Positions 8,231 to 16,786 of a DNA stretch of 64,000 nt are shown here, one piece after another. Within the stretch, counting starts at the first letter, position 1. Each line of letters begins with the position of its first letter. Both the position numbers and the translations under genes were made by a program. Location: positions 329,090 to 393,089 of the forward strand of contig NZ_POUT01000003.1 of NCBI RefSeq assembly GCF_002890915.1. The letters are read 5' to 3'. The notes beneath the pieces were generated by a model that made no database searches, was not told the origin of the DNA, and saw only the letters and a list, made by a program, of their open reading frames with translations. This DNA comes from Stutzerimonas stutzeri. Lineage in GTDB: Bacteria; Pseudomonadota; Gammaproteobacteria; Pseudomonadales; Pseudomonadaceae.

Positions 8231-8785
8231 ATGACCATGATGGAGCGCTTCACCCGCGCCGAGAGCCACACCCGCTATCGGCTGCCCTTCCCGGATTACC
8301 CCAGCAACGCTCGCAGCTTCGTGCACCTGGATGCCAAGCTGCTGCCGTACTGGCACGCCTTGTTCGATGTCTGCCCGCAGCTGCTCAAGCTGGACCCGCC
8401 GGACGGCCTGAAGATCTTCCGCCAGTTCATGACCTGGGCCTACGGCTGCCAACTGGCGCTCGACTGGACCTTCCACCTCAGCGTCTGTCGTTGGTTGCTG
8501 GTCTCGGGCTACCGCGAGCTGGTCGAGCCGGATCATATCGAAGCCATGATGATCGCCGCGGCGGCGCGCTGGGTCGCCAGCGACGACAGCCCGGCGCTTG
8601 GCATCGTGCTCGGCTGGCAGGGCGGTGGCGACCACGTCTTCGACTGGAAACCACGGGTGCGCCAGGGCGGGCGCCCGCTCGCGGCCGAGGCCGAGGAACT
8701 GCCGCCGGCGCCCTGGGATTTCGCCTGGAGCCCGCTTTCGAGCACCGCTGGCAACGGTTTTCGTCGCTGGCTCAGGGTGCCCTGA
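8231..8785 (+). CDS. Hypothetical protein upstream of the cyd operon
   Basis: A 184-aa soluble protein that I do not recognise. It has aromatic-rich segments (LLPYWHALFDVCPQLLKL, and a Trp/Tyr-rich stretch near residue 65), no signal peptide and no catalytic motif. I chose the ATG at 8231 (MTMMERFTR). The frame is open from about 8144 but the added residues look non-coding. Codon use resembles the neighbours. Confidence 0.6.
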   Translation: MTMMERFTRAESHTRYRLPFPDYPSNARSFVHLDAKLLPYWHALFDVCPQLLKLDPPDGLKIFRQFMTWAYGCQLALDWTFHLSVCRWLLVSGYRELVEPDHIEAMMIAAAARWVASDDSPALGIVLGWQGGGDHVFDWKPRVRQGGRPLAAEAEELPPAPWDFAWSPLSSTAGNGFRRWLRVP

Positions 8786-9219
8786 CTGCGACAGCCCGCC
8801 ACAGTGTCGTACTGCCATCCTTGGTGGAGCATGACACAAGGCCGGCAGCGATGGCCGCACTCGCCCCGCAACCGGAGCAGGACAGGCCCGGGCGGGATGT
8901 TCTGCCCGACTGCAGGGGGCGTGCCGGTGTTTCGCAGCAGGGCTCGGCCAGCAGCTATGCTCTTCAAGCGAAGCGACAGGGCTGCAAGCGCCAGCGGAGG
9001 CGGGGTGGGGCAGGCTGTCGCAGTTGTCGCCGCTGGAGGTGGGCGGGACACTTTGCAGGCCTCGAATCCGAGCAGCGCTTCCACGGGTGGATTCGAGGTG
9101 GAGCGATTGAGCCCGGGCCGCAATGCCCGGGTTCCGGCCCCCGCCCCAACGGGGGCCTTCAATCGCAGCATGCCGCCGGAGCGGGAAGCGCTCGGGCAGG
9201 CGAGCAAGAGGAGGTAGGC
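8786..9219. other. Structured non-coding region upstream of cydP
   Basis: A 434-base gap with no convincing gene. It has several perfect inverted repeats: CCTCGAATCC (9060-9069) with GGATTCGAGG (9089-9098), CCCGGGC/GCCCGGG near 9115-9130, and GGCCCCCG (9136-9143) with CGGGGGCC (9150-9157). None has a U-tract. It is presumably the 5' untranslated and promoter region of the cyd operon. I saw no clear ANR/FNR box. Confidence 0.5.
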
Positions 9220-9399
9220 ATGTTCAAGTCGTCGCTCAGACGGGATGTCGTGCTGGTACTGCTGGTCAAGGTCGCGATCCTCATAATCATAAAAAACATC
9301 TGGTTCGATGCTCCCAGCATTCCCGAGAACGGTTCGGCGCGGGTTGCCGGATATTTGCTTGATTCGCGGGGTTCGATCCCCGAGGGAGGGCCGAGATGA
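9220..9399 (+). CDS. cydP: Cytochrome oxidase putative small subunit CydP
   Basis: A 59-aa single-span membrane protein (hydrophobic residues 9-24, [17 protein letters not shown]). An AAGAGGAGG ribosome site precedes the ATG, and its stop overlaps the cydA start (ATGA). Small proteins of this kind precede cydA in many Pseudomonadota and are named CydP. A role as a bd oxidase accessory is inferred from the context and the family. Confidence 0.8.
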   Translation: MFKSSLRRDVVLVLLVKVAILIIIKNIWFDAPSIPENGSARVAGYLLDSRGSIPEGGPR

Positions 9400-10979
9400 T
9401 CTCGGAAAGCGTTGTCGATCTATCACGCCTGCAATTCGCCATGACGGCGATGTATCACTTTCTGTTCGTGCCGCTGACGTTGGGGCTGTCCTTCCTGCTT
9501 GCCATCATGGAGTCGGTCTACGTCATGACCGGCAAGCAGGTCTACAAGGACATGACCCAATTCTGGGGCAAGTTGTTCGGCATCAACTTCGCCCTCGGCG
9601 TCACCACCGGGCTGACCATGGAGTTCCAGTTCGGTACCAACTGGGCCTATTACAGCCACTACGTCGGTGACATCTTCGGGGCGCCGCTGGCCATCGAGGG
9701 GCTGATGGCCTTCTTCCTCGAGTCCACCTTCATCGGCCTGTTCTTCTTCGGCTGGGATCGCTTGAGCAAGGTGCAGCACCTGTCCATCACCTGGCTGGTG
9801 GCGCTGGGCTCGAACCTCTCGGCGCTGTGGATTCTCATCGCCAACGGCTGGATGCAGTATCCGGTGGGTTCGGAGTTCAACTTCGAAACCATGCGCATGG
9901 AACTGGTCGACTTCGCCGCGCTGCTGTTCAACCCGGTGGCACAGGTGAAGTTCGTGCATACCGTGTCGGCCGGCTACGTCACCGGGGCGATCTTCGTCCT
10001 GGCCATCTCCAGCTACTACCTGCTGAAGCAGCGCGATCTGGGCTTCGCCCGCCGCTCGTTCGCCATCGCCGCGGTGTTCGGCCTGGCCTCGACGCTCTCG
10101 GTGATCATCCTCGGCGACGAGTCCGGCTACGAGATCGGCGAGGTGCAGAAGGTCAAGCTCGCCGCCATCGAGGCCGAGTGGGAGACCCATCCGGCGCCGG
10201 CCGGCTTCACGCTGTTCGGCCTGCCCGACCAGGAGGCGATGCGCACCGACTTCGAGGTGAAGATCCCCTATGCGCTGGGGCTGATCGCCACCCGCTCGGT
10301 GGACGAGGAGATCAAGGGCATCAAGCAACTGGTCGCCGAGCATGAGCTGCGCATCCGCAATGGCATGCTCGCCTATGAGCGGTTGCAGCAACTGCGCGCC
10401 GGCGACAAGTCGCCCGAGGCCATCGCCGCCTTCGACGAGGTCAAGCAGGACCTGGGCTACGGGCTGCTGCTCAAGAAGTACACGGCGGATGTACTGGACG
10501 CCAGCGAGGAGCAGATCAAGCAGGCTGCGCTGGATACCATCCCCGACGTACCCAGCCTGTTCTGGACCTTCCGCGCCATGGTCGCCGCGGGCTTCCTCAT
10601 GCTGCTGCTGTTCGCCCTGGCGAGCTGGGCCTCGATCAAGCGCAATGCCGAGAACAAGCCCTGGCTGCTGAAGTTCGCGCTGTTCAGCCTGCCGCTGCCG
10701 TGGATCGCCGCGCAGACCGGCTGGTACGTCGCCGAGCACGGCCGCCAGCCCTGGTCGATCGCCGAAGTGTTGCCGACCCATCTGTCCACCTCGACGCTCG
10801 CCGCGGGTGACATCTGGGGGTCGCTGATCGCCCTGGTGGGCTTCTACAGCCTGCTGCTGGTGGTGGAAATGTTCCTGATGATCCGCTTCGCGCGGCTCGG
10901 CCCGAGCAGCCTGCACACCGGTCGTTATCACTTCGAGCAGGGCGCGGTCGCAGTGGCCGATGCCCCGTCGCAAGCCTGA
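9396..10979 (+). CDS. cydA: Cytochrome bd ubiquinol oxidase subunit I
   Basis: Quinol-oxidising, oxygen-reducing subnit of cytochrome bd, 527 aa. It closely follows E. coli Cyd[16 protein letters not shown] carries the heme b595 ligand His (residue 21), [12 protein letters not shown] carries the heme b558 His, and a long Q-loop (about residues 250-385) includes [16 protein letters not shown]. The long Q-loop marks the L-type bd-I oxidase rather than the short-loop cyanide-insensitive CIO. In Azotobacter such an oxidase supports aerobic nitrogen fixation by burning oxygen, so a respiratory protection role is plausible here. Confidence 0.97.
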   Translation: MISESVVDLSRLQFAMTAMYHFLFVPLTLGLSFLLAIMESVYVMTGKQVYKDMTQFWGKLFGINFALGVTTGLTMEFQFGTNWAYYSHYVGDIFGAPLAIEGLMAFFLESTFIGLFFFGWDRLSKVQHLSITWLVALGSNLSALWILIANGWMQYPVGSEFNFETMRMELVDFAALLFNPVAQVKFVHTVSAGYVTGAIFVLAISSYYLLKQRDLGFARRSFAIAAVFGLASTLSVIILGDESGYEIGEVQKVKLAAIEAEWETHPAPAGFTLFGLPDQEAMRTDFEVKIPYALGLIATRSVDEEIKGIKQLVAEHELRIRNGMLAYERLQQLRAGDKSPEAIAAFDEVKQDLGYGLLLKKYTADVLDASEEQIKQAALDTIPDVPSLFWTFRAMVAAGFLMLLLFALASWASIKRNAENKPWLLKFALFSLPLPWIAAQTGWYVAEHGRQPWSIAEVLPTHLSTSTLAAGDIWGSLIALVGFYSLLLVVEMFLMIRFARLGPSSLHTGRYHFEQGAVAVADAPSQA

Positions 10980-10989
10980 GGAAATCACC

Positions 10990-12132
10990 ATGTTCGATTA
11001 CGAGGTACTCAAGCTGATCTGGTGGGTGCTGATCGGTGTATTGCTGATCGGCTTCGCCCTGACCGATGGCTTCGACATGGGCGCCATGGCGCTGATGCCC
11101 TTCGTCGGCAAGACCGACAACGAGCGGCGGGTGGCGATCAACACCATCGCGCCGCACTGGGATGGCAACCAGGTATGGTTCATCACCGCCGGTGGTGCAC
11201 TGTTCGCTGCCTGGCCGATGGTCTACGCGGTGGCCTTCTCCGGGTTGTACTGGGCGATGCTGCTGGTGCTGTTCGCACTGTTCTGCCGCCCGGTGGGCTT
11301 CGACTACCGCAGCAAGGTGGCGGACCCGCGCTGGCGCAACGCCTGGGACTGGGCGCTGTTCGTCGGTGGCGCGGTGCCGGCGCTGGTGTTCGGCGTGGCC
11401 TTCGGCAACCTGTTCCTCGGCCTGCCGTTCCAGCTCGACGAGCTGATGCGCTCCACCTACCACGGCTCCTTCTTCGCGCTGCTCAACCCCTTCGCGCTGC
11501 TGTGCGGCATCGTCAGCCTGAGCATGCTCAGCGCCCACGGTGGTGCCTGGCTGATGATGCGAACCGACGGCGCGCTGGGCGAGCGCTCGCGGCAGGCGAC
11601 CCGGTTGTGCGCGCTGGTGTTCCTGCTGGGCTTCGTGGCGGCCGGGCTGTGGCTGGCGCTGGGCATCCAGGGCTTCAGCCAGCTGTCGGTCACCGACCCG
11701 GGGGCGGCGCTCAATCCGCTGCTGCACAAGCAGGTGGCACAGGACAATGCCGGCTGGCTGGCCAACTACCGCCTGTATCCGCTCACCCTGGTTGCGCCGG
11801 TCATCGCCATCGCCGGCGCGCTGCTGGCCCTGCTCGGCGCCAGCCGCAACAGCGGCGCCGCGAGTTTCCTCGGCACCAGCCTGATGATCGTCGGCAGCAT
11901 CTGCACCGCGGGCTTCGCGCTGTTTCCCTTCGTCTTCCCGTCGAGCCTGGACCCGGCATCGAGCCTGACCCTGTGGGATGCGGTATCCAGCCGCAAGACC
12001 CTGGGCATCATGTTCGTCGTGGCCTGCATCTTCGTGCCGCTGATCCTCTGCTACACGCTGTGGAGCTACGTGCGCATGTGGGGCCGGCTGAACGACAAGA
12101 GCATCGAGGCCAACCCCCACGGGCTGTACTGA
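10990..12132 (+). CDS. cydB: Cytochrome bd ubiquinol oxidase subunit II
   Basis: Partner membrane subunit of CydA, 380 aa with about eight transmembrane segments. It shows the CydB N-terminal signature GFALTDGFDMGAMAL and WDGNQVWFITAGGALFAAWP near residue 57. The ATG at 10990 follows GAGGAAATC, 10 bases after cydA. Same operon. Confidence 0.97.
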   Translation: MFDYEVLKLIWWVLIGVLLIGFALTDGFDMGAMALMPFVGKTDNERRVAINTIAPHWDGNQVWFITAGGALFAAWPMVYAVAFSGLYWAMLLVLFALFCRPVGFDYRSKVADPRWRNAWDWALFVGGAVPALVFGVAFGNLFLGLPFQLDELMRSTYHGSFFALLNPFALLCGIVSLSMLSAHGGAWLMMRTDGALGERSRQATRLCALVFLLGFVAAGLWLALGIQGFSQLSVTDPGAALNPLLHKQVAQDNAGWLANYRLYPLTLVAPVIAIAGALLALLGASRNSGAASFLGTSLMIVGSICTAGFALFPFVFPSSLDPASSLTLWDAVSSRKTLGIMFVVACIFVPLILCYTLWSYVRMWGRLNDKSIEANPHGLY

Positions 12133-12179
12133 TCGCGCAGGCGGGCCGTCCTGGCCCGCCTCGCCAAGGAGAAACGACT

Positions 12180-12305
12180 ATGTGGTACTTCACCTGGATT
12201 CTCGGTGTGCTGCTCGCCTGCAGCTTCGGCATCATCAACGCGCTGTGGCTCGAAGCCACGCAGGATCTGGATGCGGAGCCGGGCCGGGATCGGCATGGCC
12301 GCTGA
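12180..12305 (+). CDS. cydX: Cytochrome bd small subunit CydX
   Basis: A 41-aa single-span protein starting MWYFTWILGVLLACSFGIIN, the hallmark of CydX/CbdX, which stabilises the bd heme site. An AAGGAGAAA ribosome site precedes it. Its 3' end overlaps ybgE by 11 bases. The length matches the family. Confidence 0.93.
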   Translation: MWYFTWILGVLLACSFGIINALWLEATQDLDAEPGRDRHGR

Positions 12306-12579
12306 CTGGCTCTACCGGCCGGCCAGCCGCGCACTGTCGCTGCTGCTGGTCGCGCCGCTGGCGTTGCTGCTGCTGATCCATCCGGCGGCGATGCTCGACA
12401 GCCAGGGTGGCTACAGCCATCCGTTGCTGATGCTGGTGATGTGGGGCATCTCCGCGGGCTTCGTGCACGGCCTCGGCTTCGTTCCGCAATTCTGGCTCTG
12501 GCGCTGGCTGCTCGGGCCGCTGCCGGGCTGGACGCTGGCGGCACTGGGCTATCTGATCCTGTGGCAGGCGCAACGCTAG
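12295..12579 (+). CDS. ybgE: Cyd operon protein YbgE
   Basis: A 94-aa membrane protein with three hydrophobic segments, including MWGISAGFVHGLGFVPQF, which is typical of YbgE proteins in cyd operons. The exact role is unknown. It begins inside cydX in another frame, so it is translationally coupled and last in the operon. Confidence 0.85.
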   Translation: MAADWLYRPASRALSLLLVAPLALLLLIHPAAMLDSQGGYSHPLLMLVMWGISAGFVHGLGFVPQFWLWRWLLGPLPGWTLAALGYLILWQAQR

Positions 12580-12793
12580 CGGCCGTTGCCGCTGTGCCAG
12601 CCGAATCCACGACCAATTGAACGAACCAGCCGGGCAGGCCGCCGGGGCTCATGCAAGGGCCGTCGGGCTGAGGTGGCTGGGCCAGACGTTTTGCCGCAGT
12701 CGATTCGTCACATTTCGTCCGATTGAATTTGATCATCGGCGCGAGAGCAGGCATAGTCGCCGGCACTTTGAAATCACCGACACGGTCGTGCCC

Positions 12794-13426
12794 ATGCGCC
12801 AACGCTTCGCACCCCTCGTGCCCCTCGCACTGATTGCCCTGCTGACCGCTTGTGCCGGCCAGCCCGTCCAGACCGAACGGCAGTTCGTATCGCCTCGTCT
12901 GGCACAGCATCATCCCCTGGCCGAATTCGATTTCGCTGCCCTTGGCAAGGCGAGCGAAGACTCGCTGGACGCGCTCACCGACGAGCACGACTACCAGTTG
13001 CCGCACCTGGCCGACAGCATTCTCGAGCGGGGTTTCACCCTGGTCGGCACGCCATACCGCTATGGCGGCAATTCGACGAAGACCGGTTTCGATTGCAGCG
13101 GCTTCGTCGGCTTCCTGTTCCGCAAGGAGGCGGGCCTCGAACTGCCACGCTCCACCCGCGAGCTGATCAACCTCGATGCGCCCGTGATCGAGCGCGGCGA
13201 ACTCGCGCCCGGGGATGTGGTGTTCTTCAACAACCGCGGCCGTGGCCGGGTCAGCCATGCCGGCATCTATATCGGCGACGATCGCTTCATTCACGCATCC
13301 AGCAGCCGCAGCGGCGGAGTGCGGGTCGATAGCCTGGACGACAAGTACTGGCGGGCCAGCTACCTGGAAGCCAAGCGCGTGCTGGCGCTGGCCCCGCCGT
13401 TGGCGCCGAGCACGGTGCATCGCTGA
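12794..13426 (+). CDS. NlpC/P60 family lipoprotein (copy 1)
   Basis: A cell-wall peptidase of 210 aa. A lipoprotein signal ends in LLTACAG (lipobox Cys at residue 18). The NlpC/P60 domain occupies about residues 75-205, with the catalytic Cys in TGFDCSGFVGF and His in VSHAGIYIG. It probably cleaves peptidoglycan stem peptides at the outer membrane. The ATG at 12794 starts the signal peptide. It is followed by a homologous gene 88 bases on. Confidence 0.9.
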   Translation: MRQRFAPLVPLALIALLTACAGQPVQTERQFVSPRLAQHHPLAEFDFAALGKASEDSLDALTDEHDYQLPHLADSILERGFTLVGTPYRYGGNSTKTGFDCSGFVGFLFRKEAGLELPRSTRELINLDAPVIERGELAPGDVVFFNNRGRGRVSHAGIYIGDDRFIHASSSRSGGVRVDSLDDKYWRASYLEAKRVLALAPPLAPSTVHR

Positions 13427-13514
13427 TTCCCGGTCATATTCGCTGACGCCGCGGGCTTGCGTCTTCGCGTGCCTGCCGGCAGAGTGATGGCTCGACCGCC
13501 AGGACCGCTCTGCC

Positions 13515-14030
13515 ATGCCTTTTCCGGCTCGTCTCTCGATCATCCTGCTGATCGCTCTGCTCAGCGCCTGCACCGGCCCCGCACCGCAACCGCCGGTCAT
13601 CGCGCCGGTCGAACCGCCGGCTGCCGGTGCGGCCGAAGACGTTCTCTTCAGTGCCCTGGGCCTGGTCGGCACGCCCTATCGCTACGGCGGTAATACGCCG
13701 GACAGTGGCTTCGATTGCAGCGGCCTGATCGGCTACGTCTACCGCGGTGCCGCTGGCATGAACCTGCCGCGTACCACGACCGAGATGAGCCGGATGCGCG
13801 GCACCGACGTCGGCCGCGAAGCCCTGCGTGCCGGTGACCTGCTGTTCTTCGCCACCAGCGGCGGGCGCCGCGTCAGCCATGCCGGGATCTACGTTGGCGA
13901 GGGGCGCTTCGTCCATGCGCCGTCGAGCGGCGGCACCGTGCGGCTGGACAGCTTGGCGAACAACTACTGGCAGAAGAACTACCTCGGCGCCAAGCGCCTG
14001 CTCGACGAGTCGCGTTTCGCCAGCAACTGA
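13515..14030 (+). CDS. NlpC/P60 family lipoprotein (copy 2)
   Basis: A 171-aa paralogue of the preceding gene with lipobox LLSACTG, catalytic Cys in SGFDCSGLIGY and His in VSHAGIYVG. It lacks the extra linker of copy 1 between the signal and the domain. The two genes form a tandem pair of probable DL- or LD-endopeptidases, like the Spr/MepS group. Confidence 0.9.
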   Translation: MPFPARLSIILLIALLSACTGPAPQPPVIAPVEPPAAGAAEDVLFSALGLVGTPYRYGGNTPDSGFDCSGLIGYVYRGAAGMNLPRTTTEMSRMRGTDVGREALRAGDLLFFATSGGRRVSHAGIYVGEGRFVHAPSSGGTVRLDSLANNYWQKNYLGAKRLLDESRFASN

Positions 14031-14184
14031 GCCTTCCGGATGCATACACATCCTGCAATGGTATGAATTTGACACGTCGCGATTCCTCAATCCTGAGGCT
14101 TTGGTTAAGATCGGCGCCCTCACTTCCTCACGTGCGCGGTCCCGCGCACACGCCAGATTTCCTAACCTTCGCTTTGGGTGATTT

Positions 14185-15447
14185 ATGCCTGAAATACTTC
14201 CGCTCGTGCTCATTGCACTCGCCGTGGCTGCGCTACTGGGTGTGGTGCTTGAAGAAATAACCCACGTCAACAAGGCCAAGGTGACCTTGTTCTTCGGTAC
14301 GCTGGCCTGGCTGCTGCTGTTCATCTTCTCGCCCGTGGGCGAGGAGCGGGATCTGGTGCTCACCAGCCTCAACGAGAACATCGCCGAGATCGCCGGGCTG
14401 TGGATCTTCCTCGTCGCCGCGATGACCTTCGTCGCCTATCTGAACAAGAAAGGCATGATCGAGAACCTGATCTACCTGGTGCTGCCGCAGCGGATCAGCG
14501 AGCGGGCGCTGCTGTTCCTGACCGCGGCGTTCTGCTTCGTGTTCTCCTCGCTGGCGGACAACATCACCGCGACGCTGGTATCGATCACGCTGATCCTGTC
14601 GCTGCAACTGGAGCGCGCCAAGACCATCAAGTTCGCCACCCTGGTGGTATTTGCGGTGAACTCCGGCGGTGTCGCGCTGATCACCGGTGACGTCACCACA
14701 CTGATGATCTTCCTCGCCGGCAAAGTGCAGATCCTGCAGCTGCTGGCCCTGGCGCTGCCTGCCTTCCTCGCCGTCATGGTGCTGGCGGCGATCCTCTCCA
14801 TCGGCATGAGCGGCGAGGTGCGGGTGCAGGCCCACCGCAAGGACGTGCGCGGCGTCGATGTCGCGATCGCGCTGATCTTCCTCAGCACCATTCTGTTCAC
14901 CATCGCCGGCAACTTCTTCTTCCAGATTCCGCCGGTGCTGACCTTCCTTGCCGGCCTGTCGATCATGTTCCTGGTGGCGCGCTTCTTCAGCGACGACAAC
15001 GACACCGATCCGATCCTCGAGTACGTTCGCCAGGTGGAATTCGAGACCCTGTTCTTCTTCCTCGGCATCCTGCTGCTGGTGGGCATGCTCAAGGAAATCC
15101 ACGTGCTCGACGGACTGGTGCGCATCTACGACCAAGTGCCGCCGATCATGGCCAACTACCTGATGGGCGTGCTTTCGGCGGCCATCGACAACGTGCCGCT
15201 GACCGCCGCGCTGCTCAAGTCCGGCCTGCAGATGGGGGTGGCCGAGTGGATGGTGCTGACCTACGCGGTCGGCGTGGGCGGCTCGCTGCTGGTGATCGGC
15301 TCGGCGGCGGGGATCGTCGCCATGAGCAAGGTGCAGGGGCTGACATTCGGCAGCTATCTCAAATATGCGCTCTACCTGTTCGTGGCCTTCAACATCGGTT
15401 TCGCCGGCGTCTACCTGGTCGGCTTGCTCATGTCCGGCGCGGCTTGA
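14185..15447 (+). CDS. nhaD: NhaD-type sodium:proton antiporter
   Basis: A 420-aa inner-membrane Na+/H+ antiporter of the NhaD/ArsB superfamily with about twelve hydrophobic segments. Family-like features are EEITHVNKAKVTLFFGTLAW, SLADNITATLVSITLI with its membrane Asp/Asn, and AIDNVPLTAALLKSG near residue 333. It would help sodium and pH balance, and a sodium gradient could also interact with the Rnf complex encoded downstream, though that link is inference. Monocistronic. Confidence 0.93.
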   Translation: MPEILPLVLIALAVAALLGVVLEEITHVNKAKVTLFFGTLAWLLLFIFSPVGEERDLVLTSLNENIAEIAGLWIFLVAAMTFVAYLNKKGMIENLIYLVLPQRISERALLFLTAAFCFVFSSLADNITATLVSITLILSLQLERAKTIKFATLVVFAVNSGGVALITGDVTTLMIFLAGKVQILQLLALALPAFLAVMVLAAILSIGMSGEVRVQAHRKDVRGVDVAIALIFLSTILFTIAGNFFFQIPPVLTFLAGLSIMFLVARFFSDDNDTDPILEYVRQVEFETLFFFLGILLLVGMLKEIHVLDGLVRIYDQVPPIMANYLMGVLSAAIDNVPLTAALLKSGLQMGVAEWMVLTYAVGVGGSLLVIGSAAGIVAMSKVQGLTFGSYLKYALYLFVAFNIGFAGVYLVGLLMSGAA

Positions 15448-15498
15448 GGTGCCGCCCGTCCCGGCTGCTCCCGAGGCGCCGGGTGGCGGGGCGGCCGT

Positions 15499-16305
15499 TC
15501 ACGGCCAGCCCAGGTTGAAGTGCGAACCGAGCGCGAAATGGCCGTCGAGCATGTCCCAGCGCTCGACACAGACCTTCTTCTGCGCGCCGGGCGTGAGTTT
15601 CAGCCGGTTGAAGGAGTTCGGCGAAGTGCCCCGCAGCCGCGAGGACAGCGTGGTGCCGGCCTGCACCATCCAGATCTCGCGCGCCAGCCCCTGATACTGC
15701 CCGGACAGCGGCAGTACGTAGGGCAGGTGGATGTGCCCCCCCATCACCAGGTCCAGGCCGAGTTCGGCCCAGCGCCGGAGGGCGGCTTCGGCGCCGTGCT
15801 GCAGGTTGCTCAGGTCGCTCTGCAGCATGGCGCCGAAGGGCTGGTGGGCGACCACGATGCGCACCTTGTCGCCGTCCGTGCGCGCCAGCCGCTGCGCCAC
15901 GGCCTCGACCTGTTCGGCCGTCACCCGGCCGTCCTTGTGGCGCCGGGGGTGGGTCGTGTTGAGGCCGATCACCAGCATCTGTTCATTCTCGAAGACCGGT
16001 TCCAGCTCCTCGCCGAAGTGCCGGCGGTAGTTGCCGTAGGGCGTGAGGAAGCGGGCGAAGAGGTTGTATAGCGGGATGTCGTGGTTGCCGGGAATCACCA
16101 GGGTTTCGCCGATGCCATGGCCGCGCAGGCGCTCGACGAACGCCCGCGCCGCGGCGAACTGGCCACGGCGGGCACGCTGGGTGATGTCGCCGGAGAAGAT
16201 CAGCAGATCGGCGCCGTGCTCGCGCACGTGAGCCTCCAGCGCCTGGACCACGGGCGGTTGTTCGGTGCCGAAATGGGTGTCGGAAATCTGCAGGATGCTG
16301 GTCAT
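15499..16305 (-). CDS. Metallophosphoesterase (CpdA/Icc-like)
   Basis: A 268-aa calcineurin-like phosphoesterase. Metal-binding motifs appear in order: ISDTHFG (residue 7), FSGDITQ, GNHDIP (residue 73), and GGHIHLP (residue 189). Family members hydrolyse cyclic nucleotides or other phosphodiesters; the substrate is not evident. It is divergent from the B12 operon. Confidence 0.9.
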   Translation of the reverse strand: MTSILQISDTHFGTEQPPVVQALEAHVREHGADLLIFSGDITQRARRGQFAAARAFVERLRGHGIGETLVIPGNHDIPLYNLFARFLTPYGNYRRHFGEELEPVFENEQMLVIGLNTTHPRRHKDGRVTAEQVEAVAQRLARTDGDKVRIVVAHQPFGAMLQSDLSNLQHGAEAALRRWAELGLDLVMGGHIHLPYVLPLSGQYQGLAREIWMVQAGTTLSSRLRGTSPNSFNRLKLTPGAQKKVCVERWDMLDGHFALGSHFNLGWP

Positions 16306-16464
16306 GGGCGGCTACGTTGGTCCTGGCTGATCGGGGCATTGTTGCATTCGAAGCCTGTCGGCGTCCGCCGTTCCGGGCTATTGCCGCCACCTGCGGGCAA
16401 GAAACGCAAGCGCTGCGACAACCCCACGGTTGCACCGTGCCCTGGCCATGGACTAACCTCCGCG

Positions 16465-16656
16465 TCGCCTCAGGTGCCACTGGCTCAATGCCAGGGTGAA
16501 ACAGGGAAGCCGGTCCAGTCGCAACGACGATTCCGGCGCTGCCCCCGCAACGGTAGGCGAGTCGAGAAACCGCAACGGCCACTGTGCTCAAGCATGGGAA
16601 GGCGTGGTTTCGGGATGCCGCGGCATCCGCTCGCAAGCCCGGAGACCGGCCTGTCG
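16465..16656 (+). ncRNA. Cobalamin riboswitch
   Basis: This matches the B12 element of other proteobacteria in order: GCCACTGG, GGGAAGCCGGT (16503 on), GCTGCCCCCGCAACGGTA (the B12 box, near 16538), CACTGTGCTC, GGGAAGG, and CGCAAGCCCGGAGACCGGCC at the 3' end. It lies about 130 bases before btuB, so adenosylcobalamin would repress uptake and synthesis. The 160 bases before it (16306-16464) hold only presumed divergent promoters. Confidence 0.93.
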
Positions 16657-16786
16657 CATTTCACTGACAGTGCGGCGGGCGCTGAGCGGGCGGGTATCTT
16701 GCGGGTACTCTCTCTTTCCGGGTTCTTCCGTCTGTCTTCAGCGACCTTGTGTCGTGCGGGTGGGCACGACGGAGAATCTCGAACCA

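Noticed and set aside
9396..10979. Reading the oxidase as cyanide-insensitive CioA
   Set aside because: The long Q-loop and the E. coli-like segments, along with CydX, fit an L-type bd-I oxidase.
10684..12120. 478-aa frame opposite cydB
   Set aside because: Low-complexity Glu/Gln/Ala/Arg composition opposite a strong CydB match.
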